Under the pieces are notes generated by a model, which did no database searches, had not been told where the DNA came from, and saw only the letters and a program-made list of their open reading frames with translations. The position numbers were made by a program, and so were the translations under genes. DNA of 18,959 nt from Glaciecola sp. UBA1851 (GTDB lineage Bacteria; Pseudomonadota; Gammaproteobacteria; Enterobacterales; Alteromonadaceae): the NCBI GenBank assembly GCA_002338515.1, contig DDIL01000186.1, positions 1 through 18,959 of the forward strand, written 5' to 3'. Positions 1 to 7,683 of the stretch are shown in pieces. Position 1 is the stretch's first letter, and every line of letters starts with the position of its first letter.

Positions 1-2877
1 ATCTAAATTATTAAAGCGATAAAAACCTTGAGCATTAGTTTTAACTGTTTGTTCATCAGGATCTCTAATAGCATTTGCATTGTTATCTAAATAAACTATC
101 GCATTTTCAATTGGCTTATCGTTATTATCAATTGAAAAATTACTATTTTCATCTGTATATAGAATTCCACTAACTGAAGATAAAAAACTTGCAGCAAAAT
201 CTAATTGCAGTGGTGAACCATCAAAACTTAATTGGACTATTTCTTCAGATGGCGAGTTAACTGTATCAAAACGATAAGCTGAATTAAGAATTATGCCAAG
301 ATTCATGGCGCTATCAGGCACTTCGTGAAATGCATATTTTCCATCAGCATTAGTAATCTCGACAGGTTCTTCTCCATGATCATATCTTTTATTATCATTT
401 AAATCTAAGTAAGCCCTGGCTCTTTGTACTGGTTTGTTATTTTGAAGTGGATCGAATATTTGCCCAAATATTGGTGGTGTACGCAAAATAGCTTCACTGT
501 ATTCTGAGCGTTGAAGGACATTTGTTCCATCTTCTAATACTGCGTAAAAGTAATATGGATGATTTAAGTTTGGTTGAAACGTTAGCCCGTCCCAATTTAC
601 TATTAAGCTACCGCCTATGTCTTCAATATGTTCTCCATAGTCTAAATTTCTTGCGACAGCTCTGCCATCATAACCTTCATTGTCATCGTCAATGAACAAA
701 TGCACGACTGCGTTACTAGTAAGTGTTGGATGTGTCCAAAAATCTAGTTGAATATCCTGCTCACCCTGTTGCGCTAATTTAATATTAGATTGAAAATATT
801 CCACATTTTGAGTCCCAGGTTCAGTATTTTCTTCATTTGATGCACTGGCTTGTATCGTCGGTTCAGGGTAATGAAGGCTTACCTCAACATCCATTTGCAA
901 ATTTGGCGCGAATTCAGTTATGTATGAAAAAACAAATTCTCCTGTTCCCTTTTTAATTCCTAAAGATGCAAATTCTGGTAAAACGGTAACTTGATAGGTC
1001 AATTCTATTGGAAAGTCGCCCACTACGGTTAATTCATTGGCAAAGCCACCCGCTATAGACTGACTACTTTCAGCTGCATTGACTTTGCCATCTGCATTTG
1101 ACACCTCTTTTAAGCCCAAAAAAACGGAAGGACCATCATCTGCTTCGTTTAATAAAACTAGCGTTGAATCAGCTAGCACAGCAAGTTGCACATTGGGTTC
1201 AGTGAAAGTAAGTTTCAATAGCATAGATTCTACGCCATCTGGGATATCAAATTTCTTTGTAATATCTGTGCGCAACGCATTTTGTTCATTTTGAGCGATT
1301 TCTTGCTTGATTTCACCAACTGCCTTTCCGCCAATAAACTTAAATTCTTTTGTACCAAAATTGTATTCAGCACCAGCGGTAGCAAACAAAACTTTAGTCC
1401 AACCAGCAGCAAAACTTTCGTCTTTATTACCTTTAATCGTTTCTAAGGCTGCGTCAATCTCTTCTAACACCCAACCACCAATTATTGGGATACTTTTGGG
1501 TATTTCTACTTTAGCCTTGCCATTGAAAAATATATCGCCTTTGGCCATTAGCAAATCAGCACTAACACTTACGCCTGGGTCATTAGGAACATCTACAGAG
1601 CCGGAGATAGAATAAATTTTCTCTGACCAATCTAAATTAATTTCAGCATCACCTTTGCCTAGAACGCTTTTCCATTCATCATTTTCTTCAAAAGCACCAA
1701 CAAAAACCATATCCGTCAGCATTAAGCTATGATGGTTTAGAGTGACCTTGCCGTTACTTCTGATGATAGTAAGTTCTTGTTCATCTACTTCTATTTGGCC
1801 GCCAAATTCAAGTCCAATAGTGCCAGTAAATGTGAAGTCTGAAGGTTGGTCAATGTTGGAAATTTCAGCACCTAATTCAGCTATTTCTATACCTGAATCA
1901 CCTAACTCTATTCCTTGTTCATCGCCACTTGTGGAGTAGTCAATACCAATGGAAGATAGCTCACCATCAGTAAAATCAAGTTCTCCCGCTACTTCAAACC
2001 CGCTAACTGGAAACGCAATATCAAGCGCAACATCAAAGTTAAAAGACTTATCTTGTTCGGTCATGTAAGACACCTTGATGTCTTTCATTGTCAACCCTCC
2101 AACATTGACATCTTGGACATCTATTTCCAAATCGTCTAACTGGAAACTACCATCATCAATAATAATACCCGGTTGGTCACTCGTACCTATCGTAACAGAC
2201 GCTTGCCAAAGTTCCTTCACAACAAGCTCACCAGATAGTTCATACTCATTATTGTTATTATCATCTTGAGTTAATTGAACCGTAATTGGGTCTGAATCTG
2301 GCACACAAACAACCAGTTTGCCCAATTCAAAAGAACCGTCTAATCCAATGTTAAGTCCGGTGACTTTATCGCCTGTAATGACAATACCAGGCTCATCTTC
2401 ATCACCAAAATCGGCATCGATTTCTTTTAAACCATCGCCATCTGAATCTTCAGCCATGTTTGAACTGCCATCATCATTTTCACAGGCGTTGCTGTCTTCA
2501 TCGCTCGTATCATCGTTATCGTCAGAATCACCTGAATTATCATCATCGTCTTCGTCTGAATCATCATCATTTGCATCATCGCCAGAATCATCACTTTGGT
2601 CCGAATCATCAGATTCATCTTTAGTGCTCTTATTGTCGACTTCCAGACTTCCTGAGCCATAAATACTCCACATATCTTCACCATTATCTGTCTGGCTATA
2701 CATAATGGTGATACTTTCTGCTTTGACACTGAAAGCTTTGCCAACATTGAAATCTAGATTTGTTAAAGTTGCGCTTTGCTGAGTTAATGATAAACCCGGC
2801 AATGGGTCATCTGCTGCAGCGTATGGAGTGTAAAGAAGTACGGCTAAAGTGATTGGTGCAAGAGGTGTTTTGAGCAT
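1..2877 (-). CDS. Large secreted acidic protein with SdrD/Cna-B-like repeats (3' end beyond window)
   Basis: An open frame of 959 codons without a stop runs from ATG at 2877 to the window edge, so the C-terminus is missing. The N-terminus (MLKTPLAPITLAVLLYTPYAAADD) reads as a signal peptide with likely cleavage after the AYAAA stretch. Residues about 80-145 are an extreme Asp/Ser/Glu linker, ending in DSDGDGLKEIDADFGDED, which resembles calcium-binding thrombospondin type 3 or EF-like loops. Residues about 160-600 are beta-rich with repeated 'G.x.L.G' strands and no family I recognise. A fibronectin-III-like stretch lies near residues 700-790. Two consecutive SdrD B/Cna-B-like units follow (about 795-890 and 900-959, each with a YLDxNxN...D..E.....T...G.Y.F pattern). 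The role is probably a cell-surface or released structural or adhesive protein; this is inference. The start is supported by a promoter about 65 bases upstream. No lipobox is seen. Confidence 0.85.
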   Translation of the reverse strand, partial: MLKTPLAPITLAVLLYTPYAAADDPLPGLSLTQQSATLTNLDFNVGKAFSVKAESITIMYSQTDNGEDMWSIYGSGSLEVDNKSTKDESDDSDQSDDSGDDANDDDSDEDDDDNSGDSDDNDDTSDEDSNACENDDGSSNMAEDSDGDGLKEIDADFGDEDEPGIVITGDKVTGLNIGLDGSFELGKLVVCVPDSDPITVQLTQDDNNNNEYELSGELVVKELWQASVTIGTSDQPGIIIDDGSFQLDDLEIDVQDVNVGGLTMKDIKVSYMTEQDKSFNFDVALDIAFPVSGFEVAGELDFTDGELSSIGIDYSTSGDEQGIELGDSGIEIAELGAEISNIDQPSDFTFTGTIGLEFGGQIEVDEQELTIIRSNGKVTLNHHSLMLTDMVFVGAFEENDEWKSVLGKGDAEINLDWSEKIYSISGSVDVPNDPGVSVSADLLMAKGDIFFNGKAKVEIPKSIPIIGGWVLEEIDAALETIKGNKDESFAAGWTKVLFATAGAEYNFGTKEFKFIGGKAVGEIKQEIAQNEQNALRTDITKKFDIPDGVESMLLKLTFTEPNVQLAVLADSTLVLLNEADDGPSVFLGLKEVSNADGKVNAAESSQSIAGGFANELTVVGDFPIELTYQVTVLPEFASLGIKKGTGEFVFSYITEFAPNLQMDVEVSLHYPEPTIQASASNEENTEPGTQNVEYFQSNIKLAQQGEQDIQLDFWTHPTLTSNAVVHLFIDDDNEGYDGRAVARNLDYGEHIEDIGGSLIVNWDGLTFQPNLNHPYYFYAVLEDGTNVLQRSEYSEAILRTPPIFGQIFDPLQNNKPVQRARAYLDLNDNKRYDHGEEPVEITNADGKYAFHEVPDSAMNLGIILNSAYRFDTVNSPSEEIVQLSFDGSPLQLDFAASFLSSVSGILYTDENSNFSIDNNDKPIENAIVYLDNNANAIRDPDEQTVKTNAQGFYRFNNLD

Positions 2878-2942
2878 GGTCTATCCATAAACCCTAAACA
2901 CAAACATACACCAGAAAGGGATTTTTAATTAATCATGCCCAA

Positions 2943-2971
2943 ACTATATATAGCTTTGAAGTAACCGTCAA
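2943..2971 (-). promoter_or_regulatory. Sigma-70-type promoter for the large secreted protein
   Basis: On the minus strand TTGACG (2971-2966) is followed by a 17-base spacer and TATAGT (2948-2943). Transcription would start near 2936, giving a leader of about 60 bases before the ATG at 2877. The match is 5 of 6 at both hexamers with ideal spacing. It has not been tested. Confidence 0.6.
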
Positions 2972-3011
2972 TAGAACCAAACTAGTTTAATGCGGCATTC
3001 CATGGTGCAGT

Positions 3012-3043
3012 CTATTGTGCTACTTTGCTATTGTACTACTTTG
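3012..3043. repeat. Tandem duplication of a 16-base unit
   Basis: CTATTGTGCTACTTTG (3012-3027) is followed directly by CTATTGTACTACTTTG (3028-3043), with one mismatch. It lies in the roughly 370-base gene-free stretch between the large secreted protein and the PEP-CTERM gene. Apart from the minus-strand promoter at 2943-2971, I see no other gene or RNA in that stretch. Confidence 0.75.
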
Positions 3044-3248
3044 TAATTGTTCGGTGTATAGCGCTTCGTTTATTGTTTGGTTTGAAATTAAGTCCTATCA
3101 AAACTAATGCTTAAGAATAGTATCAAATCTCAAGTATCAGACTATTTTACAACTTTATCATTCAGCAATGTCACTCAACGAGAATATTAGCTCAACCAAT
3201 TGTTTTATAGGCATAAATATGTTTTGGTTTGATATTTCCTTGAATGAA

Positions 3249-3849
3249 ATGGTAAACATTAATTACATCAATAAGTTGTTTGCTTTTTTCAGTTTTCGCT
3301 AACGCTTCACTTATCAGTCTTAGTGAACAGCAAGAAATAACTGAAACTGGTCAATCGTTCTCTTTTTCTTTTGACTCACTGCCAATGAGTGACGGTGATA
3401 CTGGGCTACTAGGTATCACTTTGAGTGGGGATTATAGTCCTAGAAATCCTCCTCCACTAGCTGAGGGTGCAACGCTGAGTATTGATGGAGAAGTGGGTAT
3501 TTTAGAGCTTTTCAACTTATCGAGTTCCCCAGCGATTTTTTCTAATAGTATCGTTGGACTTAGTTTAGTTGACAGTGCTTTCGCCGGCGGTGGTAATTTG
3601 GTTACGCTTGAATATTTGTTTGAAATAAGTGAGAGCTTGTTAACATCGATGGTCAGTGATAGCAGCTTATTAATAAATATTCAAAATACCAGTGATGTTA
3701 ATTTTAATCCTAATGACGATGGATTTGTGAGAGTAGATTTTTCTTATAATTCAGGCAATCCAGTAGTTGATGCAAGTGCGCCAGCAACAGTCATTCTTGT
3801 CTTAGTTGGTTTCATCGCTATGGCTACGCGAAAACGCGCATTTGCTTAA
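3249..3849 (+). CDS. PEP-CTERM-type exported protein, frameshifted within its signal peptide
   Basis: The body of the protein is open from about 3256 to the TAA at 3847. It ends in a sorting-signal pattern: S-A-P at the motif position, then a hydrophobic segment (ATVILVLVGFIAMA) and a basic tail (TRKRAFA). This fits the PEP-CTERM variants of Alteromonadales, which exosortase anchors or processes at the envelope. The N-terminus reads ..SVFANA|SLISLS, a typical signal cleavage site, but no ATG precedes it in frame. TTG at 3280 would leave only nine residues before cleavage. ATG at 3249 (or 3219) gives MVNINYINKLFAF..., which would join the body if the T6 run at 3284-3289 had one T fewer. I therefore annotate one gene with a one-base frameshift. 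The mature part (about 180 residues) is beta-rich and its function is unknown. No exosortase is in the window. Confidence 0.65.
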
Positions 3850-3860
3850 AAGAAATTAGG

Positions 3861-3875
3861 CAGCTTAAGAAGCTG
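3861..3875 (+). terminator. Weak hairpin after the PEP-CTERM gene
   Basis: CAGCTT-AAG-AAGCTG forms a 6-bp stem 12 bases after the stop codon. Only GTTT follows, so termination would be inefficient at best. Confidence 0.25.
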
Positions 3876-3989
3876 GTTTCGTATTGCAGTTAATGTACGG
3901 CGAGATCATACTAAAAGTTATAAGCAGATAGTTTCGTCGGTCATTTAGTCCAAGAAACGGTCATACCTTTTACTAGATTTAAAATACAC

Positions 3990-4021
3990 CCTAGGTCATT
4001 CCCACGAAAGTGGGAACCTCC
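3990..4021 (+). repeat. REP-like hairpin unit, left arm
   Basis: The unit starts with CCTAGGTCA and contains the hairpin TTCCCAC-GAAA-GTGGGAA, ending CCTCC. The whole 32-base unit reappears inverted at 4173-4204 with one mismatch. A run of ten A residues follows at 4022-4031. Confidence 0.8.
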
Positions 4022-4103
4022 AAAAAAAAAAGAGATGTTTAAACAACAATAGTGTTTAGGTTATTGAAAATAAATAGCTTTTCCCGAGTTTACTATGCTG
4101 TTT

Positions 4104-4136
4104 GGAGGGTTACCGCCTGCGCGGCAATGACCTAGG
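4104..4136 (-). repeat. REP-like hairpin unit, divergent middle copy
   Basis: This copy has the same orientation and borders as the right arm (GGAGGGTT... and ...AATGACCTAGG). The hairpin core is replaced by a compensated GC-rich version, TTACCGCC-TGC-GCGGCAA, so sequence has changed while a stem remains (with one imperfect position). Confidence 0.65.
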
Positions 4137-4172
4137 ATGTTTTAAGTTTAGATGTGAAAAATACGTTGTTTA

Positions 4173-4204
4173 GGGGGTTCCCACTTTCGTGGGAATGACC
4201 TAGG
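4173..4204 (-). repeat. REP-like hairpin unit, right arm
   Basis: This is the reverse complement of the left arm (31 of 32 positions) and carries the hairpin TTCCCAC-TTTC-GTGGGAA. Together the arms bound a segment of about 215 bases (3990-4204) with no open frame, like a MITE or a BIME-type REP cluster. I see no clear target-site duplication. From 4205 to 4385 nothing further is recognisable. Confidence 0.8.
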
Positions 4205-4385
4205 TTGATTTTGAAAAATAGGAAAAATCTTTTATAAAAATCCGTCCACAACCTGCCTCACATATGCTGGTCAACCTTCCCCTAAACAATTCGTAATAGT
4301 GTGATATTTTTTTGTCAATCTACAATTTCTATTAACTACCCCAGTAGCGCTATTTAATTGCCAATCCTCTTGCATATTTTTCATT

Positions 4386-5093
4386 TTAGCTCGGAACAAA
4401 GTTTATGAATATATTTGCAGTTAAACGACCTGAAACAGGCGATGGGTCAACATCAACATCGGGATTAATTACGCCAGAATGAAGTAAATTTCCCGGGTAA
4501 ATTGCCATCCTATTTTGAACATAGGGTATTTCACCTATTTTTGTGAACTGGGTATTTGAGCTATCAATATATTTCGATTCTTGGCCAGTATGCTCACTAA
4601 AGTATTGACTGACTGATGACAGAAACGTATCTGCTTGTTCTTCATATATCCGTTCCATGCCGGTTTTGTTATGTCGATAGAATGCAGTGCCACCATGCGG
4701 GTTAGGATTGATATAATGTAATAACGCAAAGCGATATTTATCAGCGCCATCAAAATGAGGAATTTGCTGTTCAACCATCAAATCTGCCGGGTTGAGGGTA
4801 ACAAGTGAGTAATAACTATCATAAAATTCAATTTTATAATTTTCAGGTATGGCGTAAATTTTTTGCATGACGGGCACTAAAGCTTGGGCAACTGCCAAAA
4901 TATACTCTTCAGGTAATTTAGCTCTAATACCAGGGTAATAAGTCGTTGCCTGATCAAACTCAAGTTTTTCTACATCTTTCAGTAAACTTTCGGATAAATT
5001 CTCAAGAAAATTATCTAAAATAAATATTGGTGTTTTTTCTTGCCCTACATGATTTAAGTATGGCGTTGCAGCGCGATTGACAGAGTATGGCAT
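4386..5093 (-). CDS. DUF6445 family protein, probable Fe(II)/2-oxoglutarate-type oxygenase fold
   Basis: The protein has 235 residues with no signal peptide. It matches my memory of DUF6445, a family that accompanies TonB receptors and tryptophan-halogenase-like genes. Visible motifs fit a double-stranded beta-helix oxygenase: H113-F-D115 (IPHFDGAD) as HxD, GGTAFYRH at 134-141, H205 in NLLHSG as distal histidine, and R223 (SGRLTAN), about 18 residues later, as candidate 2-oxoglutarate-binding arginine. Oxygenase activity is inferred from motifs; the substrate is unknown. The gene is divergent from the SGNH-TPR gene and shares a palindrome-rich control region with it. No Shine-Dalgarno sequence precedes the ATG at 5093, and an inverted repeat sits 13 bases upstream, so translation may depend on leader structure. 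Confidence 0.8.
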   Translation of the reverse strand: MPYSVNRAATPYLNHVGQEKTPIFILDNFLENLSESLLKDVEKLEFDQATTYYPGIRAKLPEEYILAVAQALVPVMQKIYAIPENYKIEFYDSYYSLVTLNPADLMVEQQIPHFDGADKYRFALLHYINPNPHGGTAFYRHNKTGMERIYEEQADTFLSSVSQYFSEHTGQESKYIDSSNTQFTKIGEIPYVQNRMAIYPGNLLHSGVINPDVDVDPSPVSGRLTANIFINFVPS

Positions 5094-5105
5094 GATGATA
5101 AAAGA

Positions 5106-5132
5106 GTTAATCTGTATTTCTAATAGATTAAC
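5106..5132. promoter_or_regulatory. Inverted repeat overlapping the likely DUF6445 promoter
   Basis: GTTAATCT (5106-5113) and AGATTAAC (5125-5132) are perfect 8-base arms with an 11-base spacer. On the minus strand ATGACA (5153-5148), a 17-base spacer and TAATCT (5130-5125) form a plausible promoter for DUF6445, so the right arm covers the -10 box. The repeat could be an operator or a leader hairpin. Confidence 0.45.
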
Positions 5133-5163
5133 CTAATTAGCTAGTATTGTCATAGCGGCATAA

Positions 5164-5191
5164 TTGATTTTTAGTTGTCTATTGTTATAAA
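5164..5191 (+). promoter_or_regulatory. Candidate promoter for the SGNH-TPR gene
   Basis: TTGATT (5164-5169), a 16-base spacer and TATAAA (5186-5191) lie on the plus strand. Transcription would start near 5198, just ahead of the 32-bp palindrome at 5211-5242. The call rests on hexamer similarity only. Confidence 0.4.
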
Positions 5192-5210
5192 CCACTCTAA
5201 GATTTAGTGG

Positions 5211-5242
5211 GTTAAACTTAATTTGTACAAATAGAGTTTAAC
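5211..5242. promoter_or_regulatory. 32-bp near-perfect palindrome, candidate operator
   Basis: The outer arms GTTAAACT (5211-5218) and AGTTTAAC (5235-5242) are placed symmetrically around the perfect 12-base palindrome ATTTGTACAAAT (5221-5232). Only the 2-base gaps at 5219-5220 and 5233-5234 break symmetry, so 28 of 32 positions are palindromic. It lies in the centre of the divergent region, just after the candidate plus-strand promoter. No T-run follows, which argues for a protein-binding site rather than a terminator. Confidence 0.6.
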
Positions 5243-5249
5243 TTCATGC

Positions 5250-5278
5250 GGCTTTAAACGAATCTAATTCGCTAAGCC
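5250..5278 (+). other. Nested stem-loop in the SGNH-TPR leader
   Basis: GGCTT (5250-5254) pairs with AAGCC (5274-5278), enclosing CGAAT-CTA-ATTCG (5259-5271). It would lie in the leader RNA of the gene starting at 5385 if the promoter at 5164 is used. No function is known. Confidence 0.3.
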
Positions 5279-5384
5279 TTGTGTACATATGAGAAAGCCA
5301 AGCGTAAATAGAATAACGATGGCTATACATAAAACTCATCAAAAAATAATAACAAATCCTGAAAAGGTGTAATTGGAATGCTGT

Positions 5385-7478
5385 ATGTCGCCTATTAAAA
5401 AGTTTATTTTTTCATTTATTGCAATTGTATTAGTGCCAGCACTGTTTTTTTTACTGCTTGAGGGCGGCTTACGATTAATAGGTGTAGGTAGTGACTATAG
5501 TTACTTTCACGAGGTTACCATAAATGGCGAGCCACACTTTCAAGAAAACAAGGCTTTCGCTAACCAATTTTACCCGCCGTCTTTAGGCGTTGCACCATTA
5601 AATAATACAATCACAGCCAAAAAGAATAGTGAAGTGGTGCGAGTTTATGTATTAGGTGGGTCTGCCGCTCAAGGTTTCCCGCATGTAAATCATGGCCTTG
5701 ATCGTCACTTGGGCGCACATTTAAGGGCAGCTTTACCAAATAAAACGATTGAAGTAGTCAATACAGCCATGACGTCGGTAAACTCACATGTAGTTTACGA
5801 AGTAGCCAGAACGCTTCCAGAAAACACCGCAGACTATGCCATTATATTAATGGGGAACAATGAAGTAGTTGGACCCTATGGTCCAAGCACATTCAGTCAA
5901 AACTTTCTATCCAGCTTAACCATGATAAGAACCTTGCAAGCGTTAAAACGCACTCATACTTGGCAAGCAATCTCAATGCTAGTGCAATCGCTACGACCAT
6001 CTAGCGGGCAAAAGGAAATGGAATGGGAAGGCATGCAAATGTTTTCCGAGTTTAGCGTACCACATAATGACCCTCGCCTAAGCGACGTTTATAGCCACTA
6101 TGAAAACAACTTAAGAGATATGATAGACATTCTGCAAAGTAAAGGTATGCACGTTATTTTGTCGAATGTGCCGGTGAATTTAAGGCACTCTGCGCCTTTT
6201 GGCTCCAGTCACCAAAACGATTTAACCGAAGTGTCGTTAACACGTTGGAATGAGTTAAATAAAAAAGCTGAGCAAGCTTTTGAACTAAAAAACTGGGAGA
6301 AGGCCGAGCAAATTTATAACGAACTATTATCCATCGATGATACTTTTGCTGATACTCATTTTCGCTTAGCTACAGTTCTTGAAAATATAAACAAGCACAG
6401 CAAGGCTAAACAGCATTATGAATATGCACTTCATTACGATACTAAACGATTTAGAACCAATCATGTGATTAATGAAATTATTGAAACTGTGGCAGCCTCT
6501 GACAAAAATCAAGATTTAAGTTATGTAAATAATGTTGCTGTTTTTGATAATGCTAGCAAACCTTATGTGCCAGGGTGGAATTTATTACACGAACATGTTC
6601 ATTTTGATTATAGCGGGAACTACCTGTTAGCTCGAGAGTTTACTAAAGCAATTATGGATGATTTAGCGCCATCACAAAGCTACAAAATATTAGCCCCAAA
6701 TGAAGCTGCCAGCATTATTGGTTTCCCTAATCATGAAACGAATCAAGTGATGAATCGTTTGTTGAGCATGGTACAAAAACCGCCTTTCACTAATCAAAGC
6801 AATGCCGCTGAACTTGCTAATTATACAACTAATCGTAAAAACAAGATAACGGCCCAGGTAGGAAAACCCGCCGATGTTGTGAAGCGTCGCCAAGAACTAG
6901 TTGATAAAGGACTAGCTGATTGGAAAATACATTATGAGTTAGCCGAATTGAATCGATTTTTACGAAACAATGAAGCCGCTTATTTCCATTTAAGCGAACT
7001 CGTAAAGTTATATCCTCATAATCATGAAAGCTATATAAAGTTAGGCGAGTATTTATCTGGTAAAGGCGATGTGCAAAAAGCTAATGAATATTTAGAGCAG
7101 TCTTTATATTATGCTAGAAATGACGAAGCGAAAGAAACTCAAGCATTAGGCATAATGGGTCTTAATTACATGAAGAGTAATCAATATGAAAAAGGCCAAA
7201 CGTATCTAGAGCAAATTGCTAACGATTATCCAGAGCAAATTGCCGCAACTATTCGTTCTTACGGTGTACTTATTAAGTATGCGAAACAGAACAATCAAAA
7301 CAAAGACTTCTATCGGTACAAAAATGATGTAACCCGATACGCTAATTTACTGATTAAGAATGAGCGTGTAGATGAATTTCCACTTTTATACAGACGTATG
7401 GCTCAAATAATGACATTAGCTGATGACAGTGCAGAAGCAAAGCGTTGGCAATTGATGCAACCCTCCACATCAAAGTAA
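5385..7478 (+). CDS. Membrane-anchored SGNH/GDSL-type hydrolase with inserted and C-terminal TPRs
   Basis: The protein has 697 residues from ATG 5385, which GGAA precedes at good spacing; TTG at 5373 would add four residues. Residues about 5-31 form one hydrophobic anchor (FIFSFIAIVLVPALFFLLLE), leaving the rest most likely periplasmic. SGNH blocks are visible: GGSA with S93 as nucleophile, G-N-N-E at 157-160, and HVHFDYSGN at 404-412 as the block V histidine region. Between blocks III and V, residues about 285-360 read as tetratricopeptide helices (AEQAFELKNWEKAEQIYNEL). More TPRs cover about 510-640. Hydrolases of this type remove or transfer acyl groups on sugars or lipids; the substrate here is unknown. 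It ends 205 bases before the TonB receptor and faces the same way, suggesting joint function. Block II is unclear, so catalysis is not certain. Confidence 0.75.
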   Translation: MSPIKKFIFSFIAIVLVPALFFLLLEGGLRLIGVGSDYSYFHEVTINGEPHFQENKAFANQFYPPSLGVAPLNNTITAKKNSEVVRVYVLGGSAAQGFPHVNHGLDRHLGAHLRAALPNKTIEVVNTAMTSVNSHVVYEVARTLPENTADYAIILMGNNEVVGPYGPSTFSQNFLSSLTMIRTLQALKRTHTWQAISMLVQSLRPSSGQKEMEWEGMQMFSEFSVPHNDPRLSDVYSHYENNLRDMIDILQSKGMHVILSNVPVNLRHSAPFGSSHQNDLTEVSLTRWNELNKKAEQAFELKNWEKAEQIYNELLSIDDTFADTHFRLATVLENINKHSKAKQHYEYALHYDTKRFRTNHVINEIIETVAASDKNQDLSYVNNVAVFDNASKPYVPGWNLLHEHVHFDYSGNYLLAREFTKAIMDDLAPSQSYKILAPNEAASIIGFPNHETNQVMNRLLSMVQKPPFTNQSNAAELANYTTNRKNKITAQVGKPADVVKRRQELVDKGLADWKIHYELAELNRFLRNNEAAYFHLSELVKLYPHNHESYIKLGEYLSGKGDVQKANEYLEQSLYYARNDEAKETQALGIMGLNYMKSNQYEKGQTYLEQIANDYPEQIAATIRSYGVLIKYAKQNNQNKDFYRYKNDVTRYANLLIKNERVDEFPLLYRRMAQIMTLADDSAEAKRWQLMQPSTSK

Positions 7479-7683
7479 GAGTAAAAGCTTTAATAGTGAA
7501 ATGTGAAAACTGAAAAGAAGATACCGCACAAGCTTAGTGAATTAAATAGATCTTCCACTTTACCGCAAAGCAAAACCAGTTCATCGCAACACGGTTCTGT
7601 TTGTTTCAATCCTATGCGAAAGTTAACATTCGAAATATATATATAACAACTTGATAACAATCCTAACCGGGGACACACATATC

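Noticed and set aside
2318..2662. Plus-strand serine-rich open frame of 114 codons
   Set aside because: It is the antisense of the Asp-rich linker of the large secreted protein: GAT/GAC repeats read as TCATCATC on the other strand. It has no ribosome binding site.
2427..2747. Minus-strand methionine-rich open frame
   Set aside because: It is a shifted reading of the same GAT-repeat region, composed of ATG/ATT runs, within the real frame on the same strand.
4022..4031. Run of ten A residues next to a hairpin, considered as a terminator
   Set aside because: On the plus strand the hairpin is followed by A, not T. On the minus strand the T-run comes before the hairpin, so the order is wrong for an intrinsic terminator.
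7634..7650. ATATATATATA stretch before the receptor, considered as a -10 region
   Set aside because: TATAAC at 7642 is plausible but no acceptable -35 lies 16-18 bases upstream, so no promoter is called.
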